Position numbers and translations under genes: made by a program. A DNA stretch of 64,000 bases from Cytomitobacter sp965233735 (GTDB taxonomy: Bacteria > Pseudomonadota > Alphaproteobacteria > CAJXXZ01 > 1604HC), in NCBI GenBank assembly GCA_965233735.1, contig OZ247501.1:1-64000 (forward strand), in the 5' to 3' direction. This document shows, one piece after another, positions 9,145 to 17,795 of the stretch. How positions within the stretch are numbered: position 1 is the first letter of the stretch; each line of letters starts with the position of its first letter. Below the pieces are notes generated by a model. That model was not told where the DNA came from and ran no database searches. It saw only the letters and a program-made list of their open reading frames with translations.

Positions 9145-9854
9145 AATTTGATACTTTAGTTGATCCAATTGATTTAATTAATAATTATAACTGCATATTT
9201 ATATATGGTTTAGAGGAATTAGCATATAGTTTTTTCAATGAATTTGATGGAGTTATTGTGGAATCCAATGATTTATCTAACATTAATTTTTTACAAACTT
9301 CTTTGATTCCAGAACCAAATATTAAAGTAAAGATAGATGCAAAAAATATTAAAAACATTCTAAAGCAAGATATTCAAAGATGGAATAGAAAATGCATAAT
9401 TTTGACTAGCAAAGAAGTAAATGATAACAAGGTTGCAGAAATTAATTGTGATATTTTTAATGTGAAGAATTTTTTAATGTTTCATACAAAAAGACTTGGT
9501 TATAGTTTTGATAACATGGAAGATTTGTTATGGGTGAAAGATTTGTCTGACCTTCATTTTGCATATAAGATTTCTCAAATTGATAAAAGTTGTATGAAAA
9601 ATTTATCTTCTCAAGAAATCAATCAAACAAATTTGTTGAAAAAAAATAATAAAGAGTCCTTGGAAAAATTGTGGCAATTAATGGAAAATCCATGGTCATG
9701 GATTAGATATATGCAGTTTTTTTATAAATATAGAAATAACAATGTTTTAGTTGCTATGTATAAGCATTTGGAATTATGGGCTCATAAGCACGCTCCAAAT
9801 GATGAGGTTTTAATATGGTTATGTAGATCAATTATGCTTAGAGATTCATCCTGA
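9141..9854 (+). CDS. Unidentified protein coupled to cysS
   Basis: 237 residues I cannot assign. It has no signal peptide and no membrane segment, so it is probably cytoplasmic. The N-terminal third (CIFIYGLEELAYSFF, then a run of short strands ending at CIILTSKEV) has an alternating hydrophobic pattern like a degenerate P-loop or Rossmann half but without a Walker A lysine. The C-terminal part is helical and rich in Trp and Tyr (NPWSWIRYMQFFYKY; ELWAHKHAPNDEVLIWLCR). A highly diverged DnaA/Hda-like or clamp-loader-like protein is one possibility, not supported by a clear motif. Its start overlaps the cysS stop as ATGA, so it is very likely translated. Confidence 0.6.
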   Translation: MKFDTLVDPIDLINNYNCIFIYGLEELAYSFFNEFDGVIVESNDLSNINFLQTSLIPEPNIKVKIDAKNIKNILKQDIQRWNRKCIILTSKEVNDNKVAEINCDIFNVKNFLMFHTKRLGYSFDNMEDLLWVKDLSDLHFAYKISQIDKSCMKNLSSQEINQTNLLKKNNKESLEKLWQLMENPWSWIRYMQFFYKYRNNNVLVAMYKHLELWAHKHAPNDEVLIWLCRSIMLRDSS

Positions 9855-9926
9855 CAATATTATTTGAAATAATAAACCTATATTGGTGAAATTGCTATTA
9901 ATTAAAGAAAATGCTAATCTAGATTT

Positions 9927-11111
9927 ATGAATGTAACTGGAACATTGGATTGGGTACAAAATTATAAATCTCGAGAATTTATTATGGCAAAGTTTGTTCA
10001 GTTTATGAATTTATATGGTTTTAATATGGTAGAGCCATCAATTTTAGAAAAATGTGAGCTGTTTATGAGAACAGTAGGTGAAAGTTCCGATATTATGCAA
10101 AAGGAAATGTTTTTTGCAGTATCTAAAGAAAATCAGAAATTAGATTTGGTTTTAAGGCCTGAGTTTACTACTTCTATAATTAGATCTTTAATTGAGAGTG
10201 GTAATATATACAATAAACGTGTTTCTTATTCTGGCAAAGTTTTTAGGCATAATAGAGCGCAAAAAGGGCGATATCGTGAATTTACACAATTAGGTTGTGA
10301 AGTTTTTGACTCAAACCCTTATACAGATGTAGATGTTATTTCTAGCGCTGTTGAGTTTTTGAAGATATTAGGATTAGATTTAAAAGTCAAAATAAACTCT
10401 TTGGGAAATATTGATACTATAGGAAAATACAGCAATATAATTTCTGATTATTTTAAAACAAATGATATATTTGATTTTCATAAAAATGGAATGAAAAATC
10501 CTATGAGAATTTTAGATAAAATGTCTGATTCTGATAAAAAGAATTACAATATTCCAAAAATAAAAGACTTTATGGAAGATAATGAATTAAAAAGATTTGA
10601 AATAGTGTGTGATGGTTTGGAAAAAATAGGAGTTAAATACGATATAGATGACTACTTAGTTCGTGGGTTAGACTATTATGTTAATACTATTTTTGAAATT
10701 GAGAATGATAGTGTATCTACTCAATCTTCTATATTAGGAGGAGGTTGTTATAGCGGATTAGTGAAAAAATTAGGAGGTCCTGATATATCTGGAATAGGAT
10801 GGTCCTTTGGATTAGAGCGTATTTTAATGATGAACATTGATGTTGATATTGAAAAAAATGATTTAATTGTTGTTGTTTCCATTGATGAGCATGATTATTC
10901 CTTGAAAGTTGCTAATATGCTGAGAAAATCACATAAAGTTGTTGTTTTATTTGATGAATTTAAAAAATCTATGAAAAAATTAAACGCTTTAAACCCTGGC
11001 AAAGTGATTTTTTGTGGCTTTGATGAAAAAGAGAAAAATATAGTAAAAGTAAAAAAAGAAAATGGTTCACAAGAATTTATAAAATTGGATGATTTAATAA
11101 GAGATATTTAA
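9927..11111 (+). CDS. hisS: Histidyl-tRNA synthetase
   Basis: Class II synthetase charging tRNA-His. 394 residues, a little shorter than E. coli HisRS (424). Seen: LVLRPEFTTSI, motif 2 FRHNRAQKGRYREFTQLGCE, the two HisRS-specific peptides LVRGLDYYVNTIFE and GGGCYSGLVKKLGG, motif 3 GWSFGLERI, and a C-terminal anticodon domain. The LVRGLDYY peptide separates it from the regulatory paralogue HisZ. prfA starts on the base after its stop codon, so the two are in one operon. Confidence 0.95.
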   Translation: MNVTGTLDWVQNYKSREFIMAKFVQFMNLYGFNMVEPSILEKCELFMRTVGESSDIMQKEMFFAVSKENQKLDLVLRPEFTTSIIRSLIESGNIYNKRVSYSGKVFRHNRAQKGRYREFTQLGCEVFDSNPYTDVDVISSAVEFLKILGLDLKVKINSLGNIDTIGKYSNIISDYFKTNDIFDFHKNGMKNPMRILDKMSDSDKKNYNIPKIKDFMEDNELKRFEIVCDGLEKIGVKYDIDDYLVRGLDYYVNTIFEIENDSVSTQSSILGGGCYSGLVKKLGGPDISGIGWSFGLERILMMNIDVDIEKNDLIVVVSIDEHDYSLKVANMLRKSHKVVVLFDEFKKSMKKLNALNPGKVIFCGFDEKEKNIVKVKKENGSQEFIKLDDLIRDI

Positions 11112-12149
11112 ATGTGGTGGAGAAATATAGTTGAAAAATATAGAGAATTAGAAAAAAGCTTGCAAAGCAAGATTCCTCATGATGAATTAATAAAAAAATC
11201 TAAATTATTAGGTGAAATGTCAAAAGAATATGTATTAGCAGAGCGTTCAGAAGTTTTAAATAAAGATTTGAATGAAATAAAATCTATGATTGAGGAATCA
11301 AAAGAAGATTGGTTGTTTGATCAAAAAAGCGAATGCGAAAAAGAATTGGAAGATTTGTATAAAAAATTTATTAATTTGAAAGATGACAAGTCTAGAAATC
11401 AAGCTGTAATGCTAGAAATCAGACCTGGAGCAGGTGGAGATGAAGCAGGTTTATTCGCGTATGTATTATTAGAAATGTATATAAGATATATTTTATATAA
11501 AAATTGGAAATTAGAAATCATGTCAAAAAATATTACAGAAGTGAAAGGAATAAAAGAAGCTGTTTTGTATATTAAAGGGGAGAATGTATACGATATTTTG
11601 CATTTTGAATCTGGGGTTCACAGAGTCCAAAGAGTTCCTAAAACTGAAGCTAGTGGAAGAATTCATACTTCTACAGCAACAGTTGCTGTGCTTGAAGAAA
11701 AAGATGATATAGAAGTTCAAATAAAATCTGAGCATCTAAAAGTAGATGTTTATAGATCTAGTGGACCTGGAGGTCAGTCTGTAAATACAACAGATAGTGC
11801 TGTAAGGTTAACGTATTCTCATCCAGAATTGAAAGTTCCTATTGTTGTTTGTATGCAAGATGAAAAATCTCAACATAAAAACAAAGACAAAGGAATGAAA
11901 GTTTTGAAAGCAAGGCTATCAAATGCTTTGGAAGCTAAGCAAAGTAAAGAAATATCTGATCAAAGGAAAACTCAATTGGGGTCTGGAGATAGGTCAGAGC
12001 GAATTCGTACATATAACTTTCCTCAAAATAGAATCACTGATCATAGATCTAAATTTACTATTCATGGTTTAAATGATGTGTTTGTTACAGATTCAGATGT
12101 TTTAGACAAAGTTATTTGCTCCTTAAAAGAAAACAAAATACTTGGATAA
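11112..12149 (+). CDS. prfA: Peptide chain release factor 1
   Basis: 345 residues. It terminates translation at UAA and UAG. The GGQ hydrolysis motif is in RSSGPGGQSVNTTDSAVR; the region before it (RVPKTEASGRIHTSTATV) is the codon-recognition domain with the RF1-type context. The N-terminal coiled coil and PGAGGDEAGLFAY are also typical. In many bacteria prfA is followed by prmC/hemK, which methylates the GGQ glutamine; here the next gene is a secreted-family protein, so prmC must be elsewhere or absent. It starts directly after hisS. Confidence 0.96.
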   Translation: MWWRNIVEKYRELEKSLQSKIPHDELIKKSKLLGEMSKEYVLAERSEVLNKDLNEIKSMIEESKEDWLFDQKSECEKELEDLYKKFINLKDDKSRNQAVMLEIRPGAGGDEAGLFAYVLLEMYIRYILYKNWKLEIMSKNITEVKGIKEAVLYIKGENVYDILHFESGVHRVQRVPKTEASGRIHTSTATVAVLEEKDDIEVQIKSEHLKVDVYRSSGPGGQSVNTTDSAVRLTYSHPELKVPIVVCMQDEKSQHKNKDKGMKVLKARLSNALEAKQSKEISDQRKTQLGSGDRSERIRTYNFPQNRITDHRSKFTIHGLNDVFVTDSDVLDKVICSLKENKILG

Positions 12150-12201
12150 AACAAAGCATTGTTAATTTGATATATAATTTAATGAAATATAGATAAAAAC
12201 A

Positions 12202-13416
12202 ATGCAAAATAAAATCATGAGTAATTTTAGATTAATTATTTTATCAGCTATGTTTTGCCATGCAAAAGACAATCAGCTTGCTATTAACCATATGAAAAAA
12301 AATCAGATACATTTTGAACATATAATTCATGATAAGTTTATAGAGGAGTCTAAAAAATATGATATACCAAAATTTACAGAAGAAATTATATCTAGCAATA
12401 GTTCCATTCAAAGTGTAAAACTATTAGGTTTTATTTTAAGAAACATTGATATGTCTGGAGAGAAATATGATGTTCTAGTTATGCCATCTGATGATAATGA
12501 TAATCATACCAATCATTATTATTTGATTGATGGGTTAATCATGTTTGATGAAAATAAAGATTCATATCTTATTTCAGAAGAACAACTTAACCAAATTAGA
12601 AATCATGAACATAAATCTGAATCTGAAATTTCTTTTTTGAGAAAGCTATCTATGCAAAAGGCTATTCAGGAAGGTGAAAATTTTGATATGAAAAGCTTTG
12701 TTGAATCTGATTTGCTAGATGAAACTTTTGTTAACAATTATCAAAACGAAAACCGATCTGTTTATAAAATAAGTTATGAAGGTGGAAGTAAAACAAATGA
12801 ATTTTATGGAAGTATGGATGACTTATTTTTAACTCAATTGATTTTGAAATATGAAGGTAATAACTTAAGTGAATTAGCTCATAAAATCAACAAAGCATAT
12901 TTGGTTAATTACAATAATGCTATTCATAGCTCTTGGGCAGATGGCAATATGATAAAATTAATTCATTACTACTATCTTGCTTATAACGTAAAGATTGAAG
13001 AAGACTCTTTGTTAAGTCATTTAAATCAAATTAATTATATTTATTTTCCAAAAAAATCTACAGGTTATGATATTCAAAGTATTTCAACTCTATTTCATGA
13101 AAATAAAGTAGATACAATTCATGAAGAAAAATTAGCAAAACTTGTTGAGTATTTCAAAGGAATTGCTGATCAAGAAGAAGCAAAGGAAGTGGCGCATAAT
13201 ATTTACAAATTAATTTTTGATAATTTTGGTTTTTATAATTTTGGTAAAGGATTTGATGGTTTTTCTAGCATTGATTTAGATATAACTTTAGAAGAAAATC
13301 TATCCTTATTTACAATTGCAAATGAATTATATCCACTTCCTAGTGTGTTTTATGCAACTGATTTAACATATGATCGTGATATTATTAATTATTGCACGCA
13401 ACTGCCTTGCGTATAA
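12202..13416 (+). CDS. Secreted protein of the NHY/DQ-repeat family, subfamily 1
   Basis: 404 residues (402-404; ATG 12217 is the better start, giving MSNFRLIILSAMFCHA as a short signal peptide). No known family recognised. It shares with the proteins at 38723, 41335, 42506 and 49988 a core of about 110 residues: LLGFILRNIDM, then NHYYLIDG, SYLISEEQL, a spaced NHEHKS, then EGENFDMKSFVES. With 49988 it also shares the post-signal peptide HMKKNQIHFEHIIHDKF, which defines subfamily 1. One copy of the DQ module is present near the C-terminus (YFKGIADQEEAKEVAHNI). Presumably exported to periplasm, surface or host; function unknown. It stands between prfA and gyrB. Confidence 0.8.
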   Translation: MQNKIMSNFRLIILSAMFCHAKDNQLAINHMKKNQIHFEHIIHDKFIEESKKYDIPKFTEEIISSNSSIQSVKLLGFILRNIDMSGEKYDVLVMPSDDNDNHTNHYYLIDGLIMFDENKDSYLISEEQLNQIRNHEHKSESEISFLRKLSMQKAIQEGENFDMKSFVESDLLDETFVNNYQNENRSVYKISYEGGSKTNEFYGSMDDLFLTQLILKYEGNNLSELAHKINKAYLVNYNNAIHSSWADGNMIKLIHYYYLAYNVKIEEDSLLSHLNQINYIYFPKKSTGYDIQSISTLFHENKVDTIHEEKLAKLVEYFKGIADQEEAKEVAHNIYKLIFDNFGFYNFGKGFDGFSSIDLDITLEENLSLFTIANELYPLPSVFYATDLTYDRDIINYCTQLPCV

Positions 13417-13507
13417 AATATATATTTTATAATTTTTTATTAAAGAAGTTAGATGAAATATGTAGTAAGAAATGGACAACTTTCATCTATGGCGATAAGA
13501 TAGTAGT

Positions 13508-15802
13508 GTGAACAATAATTATAGTGCAGAGTCAATACAAGTACTTAAGGGGTTAGAAGCAGTTCGTAAACGTCCTGGTATGTATATAGGGGATACTGAT
13601 GATGGTCATGGTTTACATCATATGGTTTATGAAATTGTAGATAATGCTATTGATGAAGCTCTTGCTGGTTATTGTAAAAAGATAAATGTAATTTTGCATA
13701 AAGATGGATCTGTTTCTGTTGAAGATGATGGAAGAGGAATTCCAGTTGATCTTCATAAGGGAGAGAAAATGTCTGCTGCTGAAGTTATTATGACTCAGCT
13801 TCATGCTGGTGGTAAATTTTCTCAAAGTGTATATAAAGTATCTGGTGGTTTGCATGGTGTTGGTGCATCTGTTGTAAACGCTTTGTCTTCATGGATGACT
13901 TTGAAAATTTGTCGAAATGGAAATGAATATTCCATGGAATTTGCAAAAGGAAAAACAATAAAACCTCTTTCTGAAATAGGCAAATCTAAAAAAACTGGAA
14001 CTAAAATACAATTTTTCCCTGATGATACAATTTTTCAACATATAATTTTTTCCCAAAAAGAATTGGCTAACAGATTTAAAGAATTATCATATCTAAACCC
14101 AGGAGTGAGAATTGTTCTCACTGATAAAAGAGCAGATCAAGATGAAGAAACTGTTTTCTGTGATGAGGGTGGAGTTAGTTCTTTTGTTGAATTTTTAGCA
14201 AAAAGAAAAAAACCTTTGCATGAAAAGCCTGTTTTTATAAAACAAGATGGAGATAATATTTCTTTAAGATGCGCTTTGATGTGGACAGAAAGTTATCATG
14301 AAACTTCATTGTTTTTTACAAACACCATTCCTCAAAGAGATGGTGGAACTCATACAATGGGTTTCAGATCTGGTTTGACTCGTGCTATTCAACAATACTT
14401 AAAAGAAAATGCTACAAAAACACAGCAAAAAATTAATATTAGTGGAGATGATGTTAGAGAAGGAATGGCTTGCGTTTTATCTGTTAATGTTGCTGATCCA
14501 AAATTTTCTTCTCAGACTAAAGAAAAATTAGTTTCTTCTAATGTTAGAATTTTTGTTGAAAATGCAGTTTTCACAAAAGTAGGAGAGTGGTTAGAGGAAA
14601 ACCCTCAAATAGCCAAAATAATTTTACCAAGAATTTTGAATGCAGCATCTGCAAGAGAAGCAGCTAGAAGAGCTAGAGATATGAATCGAAAGCAAAAAAC
14701 TGGTATTGATTTTCAGGTGTTAAAAAAGCTTGCAGGGTGTTCTGAAAAAGATCCAGCAAAGTGTGAATTGTTTTTAGTTGAGGGAGATAGTGCTGGAGGT
14801 TCAGCTAAACAAGCAAGAAATAGGTTTGTTCAAGCTGTTCTTCCTTTGCGTGGTAAAATTTTAAATGTAGAAAAAGCACGCTTTGATAAAATGTTAAATT
14901 CTGCAGCTATTACTACATTGATTTCTGCTTTAGGAACTAGCATAGGTGAAGATTTTAATGTTGATAAAATTAAATATCATAAAATAATTATCATGACTGA
15001 CGCTGATGTTGATGGTAAGCATATTTTAGCCTTGTTATTGACATTTTTCTTCAGATATATGAGGCCTCTTATTGATCGTGGGTATTTGTATATAGCTCAA
15101 CCACCACTTTATGGAATAAAAAGACATGGTAAATTTACATATGTTAGAGATGAAATTGAATTGAATAACTATGTGATAGATATTTTGCAAGATAAAGAGT
15201 TTTCCCAAGGTGATTATCTTGTTACTGGTTCTGAGTTGAAAAACTATTTAACTGATATTTATAATTTACTTTCTGTTGTTAAAAAATCACAAATGGTTAA
15301 CTTCTTATTATCTGCGAAAGTATTTGATGGGGAAACAATAAATGAAACACATGGAGAAAAATTATTAAAATATTTGAATTCTGAAAATGAAGATTCAAAC
15401 TGGACAGCTGATTTTGAAGGAAATGAATGGAGCCTGTTTCATATAAATAAAGGAGTGAAGGAAGAAATTAAATTTAATGTTCATGATATTAATGGTGAAG
15501 ATTTTCAATCGCTAGTATTGTTTACTAAAAAATGGAGTCATATGTGGACTGAAAATCCTATAAAATTTTATGATAAATGCATGGCTATAGGTAGACGTGG
15601 TTTGGTTATTCAAAGATATAAGGGTTTGGGAGAGATGAATCCTGAAGATCTAAGTAATACAGCAATGAAATCTTATTTCCCTGTAACAATAGATCATCTT
15701 GATGAAGCTGATAAAATTTGCATTGATTTAATGGGTGAAAGCGTTGAAGAGCGTAGGTTGTTCATAGAAAAAAATGCTGCTTATGCTGAATTAGATACTT
15801 AA
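13508..15802 (+). CDS. gyrB: DNA gyrase subunit B
   Basis: 764 residues. ATPase subunit of the topoisomerase that introduces negative supercoils. The GHKL ATPase region shows EIVDNAIDEAL, DDGRGIPVD and GGLHGVGASVVNAL; the TOPRIM domain begins with LVEGDSAGGSAKQ and has the metal-binding DADVDGKHI; the C-terminal tail has the QRYKGLGEMNPEDL signature. The GTG at 13508 is the start. The length fits GyrB rather than ParE. About 90 bases of spacer separate it from the preceding secreted-protein gene. Confidence 0.96.
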   Translation: MNNNYSAESIQVLKGLEAVRKRPGMYIGDTDDGHGLHHMVYEIVDNAIDEALAGYCKKINVILHKDGSVSVEDDGRGIPVDLHKGEKMSAAEVIMTQLHAGGKFSQSVYKVSGGLHGVGASVVNALSSWMTLKICRNGNEYSMEFAKGKTIKPLSEIGKSKKTGTKIQFFPDDTIFQHIIFSQKELANRFKELSYLNPGVRIVLTDKRADQDEETVFCDEGGVSSFVEFLAKRKKPLHEKPVFIKQDGDNISLRCALMWTESYHETSLFFTNTIPQRDGGTHTMGFRSGLTRAIQQYLKENATKTQQKINISGDDVREGMACVLSVNVADPKFSSQTKEKLVSSNVRIFVENAVFTKVGEWLEENPQIAKIILPRILNAASAREAARRARDMNRKQKTGIDFQVLKKLAGCSEKDPAKCELFLVEGDSAGGSAKQARNRFVQAVLPLRGKILNVEKARFDKMLNSAAITTLISALGTSIGEDFNVDKIKYHKIIIMTDADVDGKHILALLLTFFFRYMRPLIDRGYLYIAQPPLYGIKRHGKFTYVRDEIELNNYVIDILQDKEFSQGDYLVTGSELKNYLTDIYNLLSVVKKSQMVNFLLSAKVFDGETINETHGEKLLKYLNSENEDSNWTADFEGNEWSLFHINKGVKEEIKFNVHDINGEDFQSLVLFTKKWSHMWTENPIKFYDKCMAIGRRGLVIQRYKGLGEMNPEDLSNTAMKSYFPVTIDHLDEADKICIDLMGESVEERRLFIEKNAAYAELDT

Positions 15803-16020
15803 TTAACCTTATTCTGCAATTTATTTGCTGGTTAATAAAAGCTATTTAAAAAATATAAAGTATAAATTGAAGAGATAGACAAAAAAATCATTTAATATAT
15901 ATGCAAAACAATAAATCACTTCATTTTCTTTAAACATTTAATTTAATAAAAACTAATATATGCTCTGAATCTAACGTGATGATCTTACAAACTAGATTGT
16001 TATTTGCTAATATGGGTTTT

Positions 16021-16026
16021 AGGAGG
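16021..16026 (+). promoter_or_regulatory. Strong Shine-Dalgarno of the S6-S18 gene
   Basis: AGGAGG five bases before the GTG start at 16032. Such a perfect site is rare in this window, where most genes lack an obvious ribosome-binding site; it fixes the GTG as the start. Confidence 0.85.
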
Positions 16027-16031
16027 CGTTT

Positions 16032-16559
16032 GTGCGCAAATATAGATTAGTATGTATTGTAAAACAAAGTATGTCTGCGGAAGAAGCGCAACAACAAGTT
16101 AATACTTTAGTTGAATATATAGAAAAGAAAAATGGGAAAGTATTAGACTCAAAAAATATGGGGTTAGAAAAATTAGCTTATCCTATTGAAAGAAATGCTT
16201 TGGGACATTATTTCGTTGTAGATATGGAGCTTGAACAAGCAGAAGTGTCTGAATTTAGACGATTTATTGCTGTTAATGAAAATTTCTTAAGAGATATGAT
16301 TGTTACTAGTGGAAAAGATGATAAACCTTTGAGTAAAATTAAATTTGGTGATTCTAAAATTAAAGAAAAAAAGTCTAGTCTTGTAATGGGAGAGTCTGCA
16401 TTTTTAAACAATTTATCACAATTCAGGGCTAATAATGGAAAAATACTGCCTAGATATGTAGTAGGGTTAACATCTCATGATATGAGATTATTAAGAAGAG
16501 CTATGAAAAGAAGTAGATACATGGCTCTTTCTCCATTCAAAGCTAGACCTACAAACTAA
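16032..16559 (+). CDS. rpsF-rpsR: Fused ribosomal proteins S6 and S18 in one polypeptide
   Basis: One uninterrupted 175-residue frame with two ribosomal proteins. Residues 1-92 are S6: MRKYRLVCIV at the start, KLAYPIERNALGHYFV (the S6 signature), and RFIAVNENFLRDMIV. Residues 93-120 are a lysine-rich linker. Residues 121-170 are S18: NNGKILPRYVVGLTSHD then RLLRRAMKRSRYMALSPF. The usual N-terminal part of S18 is absent. S6 and S18 are neighbours on the 30S platform, and their genes are normally adjacent but separate, so a fusion is structurally plausible. The GTG start at 16032 has a perfect AGGAGG at 16021-16026. rplI, the usual next gene, does not follow. Confidence 0.93.
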   Translation: MRKYRLVCIVKQSMSAEEAQQQVNTLVEYIEKKNGKVLDSKNMGLEKLAYPIERNALGHYFVVDMELEQAEVSEFRRFIAVNENFLRDMIVTSGKDDKPLSKIKFGDSKIKEKKSSLVMGESAFLNNLSQFRANNGKILPRYVVGLTSHDMRLLRRAMKRSRYMALSPFKARPTN

Positions 16560-16954
16560 ACAGTCATCTTTGAATATAGTTCATTACGTTTTATACTTAT
16601 TTAGATAAGCAACTTAAAATGAATGTATTGTTTGTGAAATTATTGTCATTACAATAAAAAATTATTACAATTTATTTTTATGAATTTAGTCAATCGTTTT
16701 AAATTTTTATTTATATAATTTTTAAAATGACTTATTTGTAATTTTTAATAAATTTGTTGAGTATTTATAGATATGAATTTTCAATTTATGAAAGATTATT
16801 TTTTATTATATATTTAATGCATATATTTTAATTCTATGTTCTGTTTTATTAATATATTATGATTGCATTTATAAGCTTGTTTATGTCTTATATTTAATGT
16901 CCTCTAAGTAATGTTAATCTTGGTTGCTAATGCTAAATTTAGCATGTTTGTAAT
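16560..16954. other. 395-base intergenic region, no gene seen
   Basis: Extremely AT-rich stretch between the S6-S18 gene and birA, whose 3' ends face each other. rplI (L9), which usually follows rpsR, is not here in any frame. No tRNA, no open frame of note. The only structure is the palindrome at 16930-16945. It may be the residue of lost genes. Confidence 0.6.
16930..16945. repeat. Perfect 16-base palindrome
   Basis: ATGCTAAATTTAGCAT, its own reverse complement, ten bases beyond the stop codon of birA. It has no loop and no T-tract, so it is not a classical terminator; it could be a protein-binding site or chance in AT-rich DNA. Confidence 0.4.
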
Positions 16955-17731
16955 TTATATTTTGCTTTCTTTTTGATTTAAAGATTTGTAATTCATTTGC
17001 CCTTCAAATAATATATGTATTTTATTTTTTCTTTGAATAATAAGCATCCCTTTTTCATTGTAACCTTTGAATATTCCTTCAATAGTATTTTGATTATGAG
17101 TTATAGAAATATTTTCATTTATATAAGCTGAATTATCATTTAGTTTTTTTATAAAAAATTCAATTCCCTTGTTATAAAAATCATTAAGGTTGTTTAAAAG
17201 TTCATTGCATATTTTTATCATTATATCATTAACATTTGTTTTCTTATTAAGTATGTCTTTTATAGATATGCTGTTTTCCCACTTAGATTCATTGACATTT
17301 ATTCCTATTCCAATAATAAGAATATTTTCACCTTGAAATTTGCTGATTTCGCATAAAACTCCACCAAGTTTTTGGTTATTATACAAAATATCGTTAACCC
17401 ATTTGATTTTGGTTTTTATTCCATATGATAGTAGAATTTCATGAACAAGAATAGTGATTGTTTGTGTAAGATTTATATAGGAACATTCTTCTAATCTAAC
17501 AATGCAGCTCATATATAAATTTCCTACTGGAGAATCCCATATTCTTCCATATTGTCCAACTCCATTACTTTGTGATTCGGCATTAATGCAAAGAAATTTT
17601 TTATTATTAAAAATGTCATTTAAAATTACCTTTTTTTCTGAATTGTTTATATATTCTTTTGCTAAAAGTTGAGTGCTTTCAATGTTCTTATATTTTTTTA
17701 TAACAAACTGATCATAACAACTTAAATTCAT
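16955..17731 (-). CDS. birA: Biotin--[acetyl-CoA-carboxylase] ligase
   Basis: 258-residue biotin protein ligase without the N-terminal DNA-binding domain of E. coli BirA, so it is an enzyme and not a repressor. Seen: SNGVGQYGRIWDSPVGNLYM (the adenylate-binding GRGR-type loop), KWVNDILYNNQKLGGVLCEI (the conserved KWPNDI region) and IGIGINVNES. A short C-terminal SH3-like domain follows. It attaches biotin to the carrier protein of acetyl-CoA carboxylase, matching the fatty-acid genes fabH and plsX in the window. It is divergent from gltX, with 64 bases between the two starts. Confidence 0.92.
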   Translation of the reverse strand: MNLSCYDQFVIKKYKNIESTQLLAKEYINNSEKKVILNDIFNNKKFLCINAESQSNGVGQYGRIWDSPVGNLYMSCIVRLEECSYINLTQTITILVHEILLSYGIKTKIKWVNDILYNNQKLGGVLCEISKFQGENILIIGIGINVNESKWENSISIKDILNKKTNVNDIMIKICNELLNNLNDFYNKGIEFFIKKLNDNSAYINENISITHNQNTIEGIFKGYNEKGMLIIQRKNKIHILFEGQMNYKSLNQKESKI

Positions 17732-17795
17732 TGATGAAAATTATCATTGAGAGAGCATTATTGCAATATTTATTATTGGATTCTAACATAAAAGA

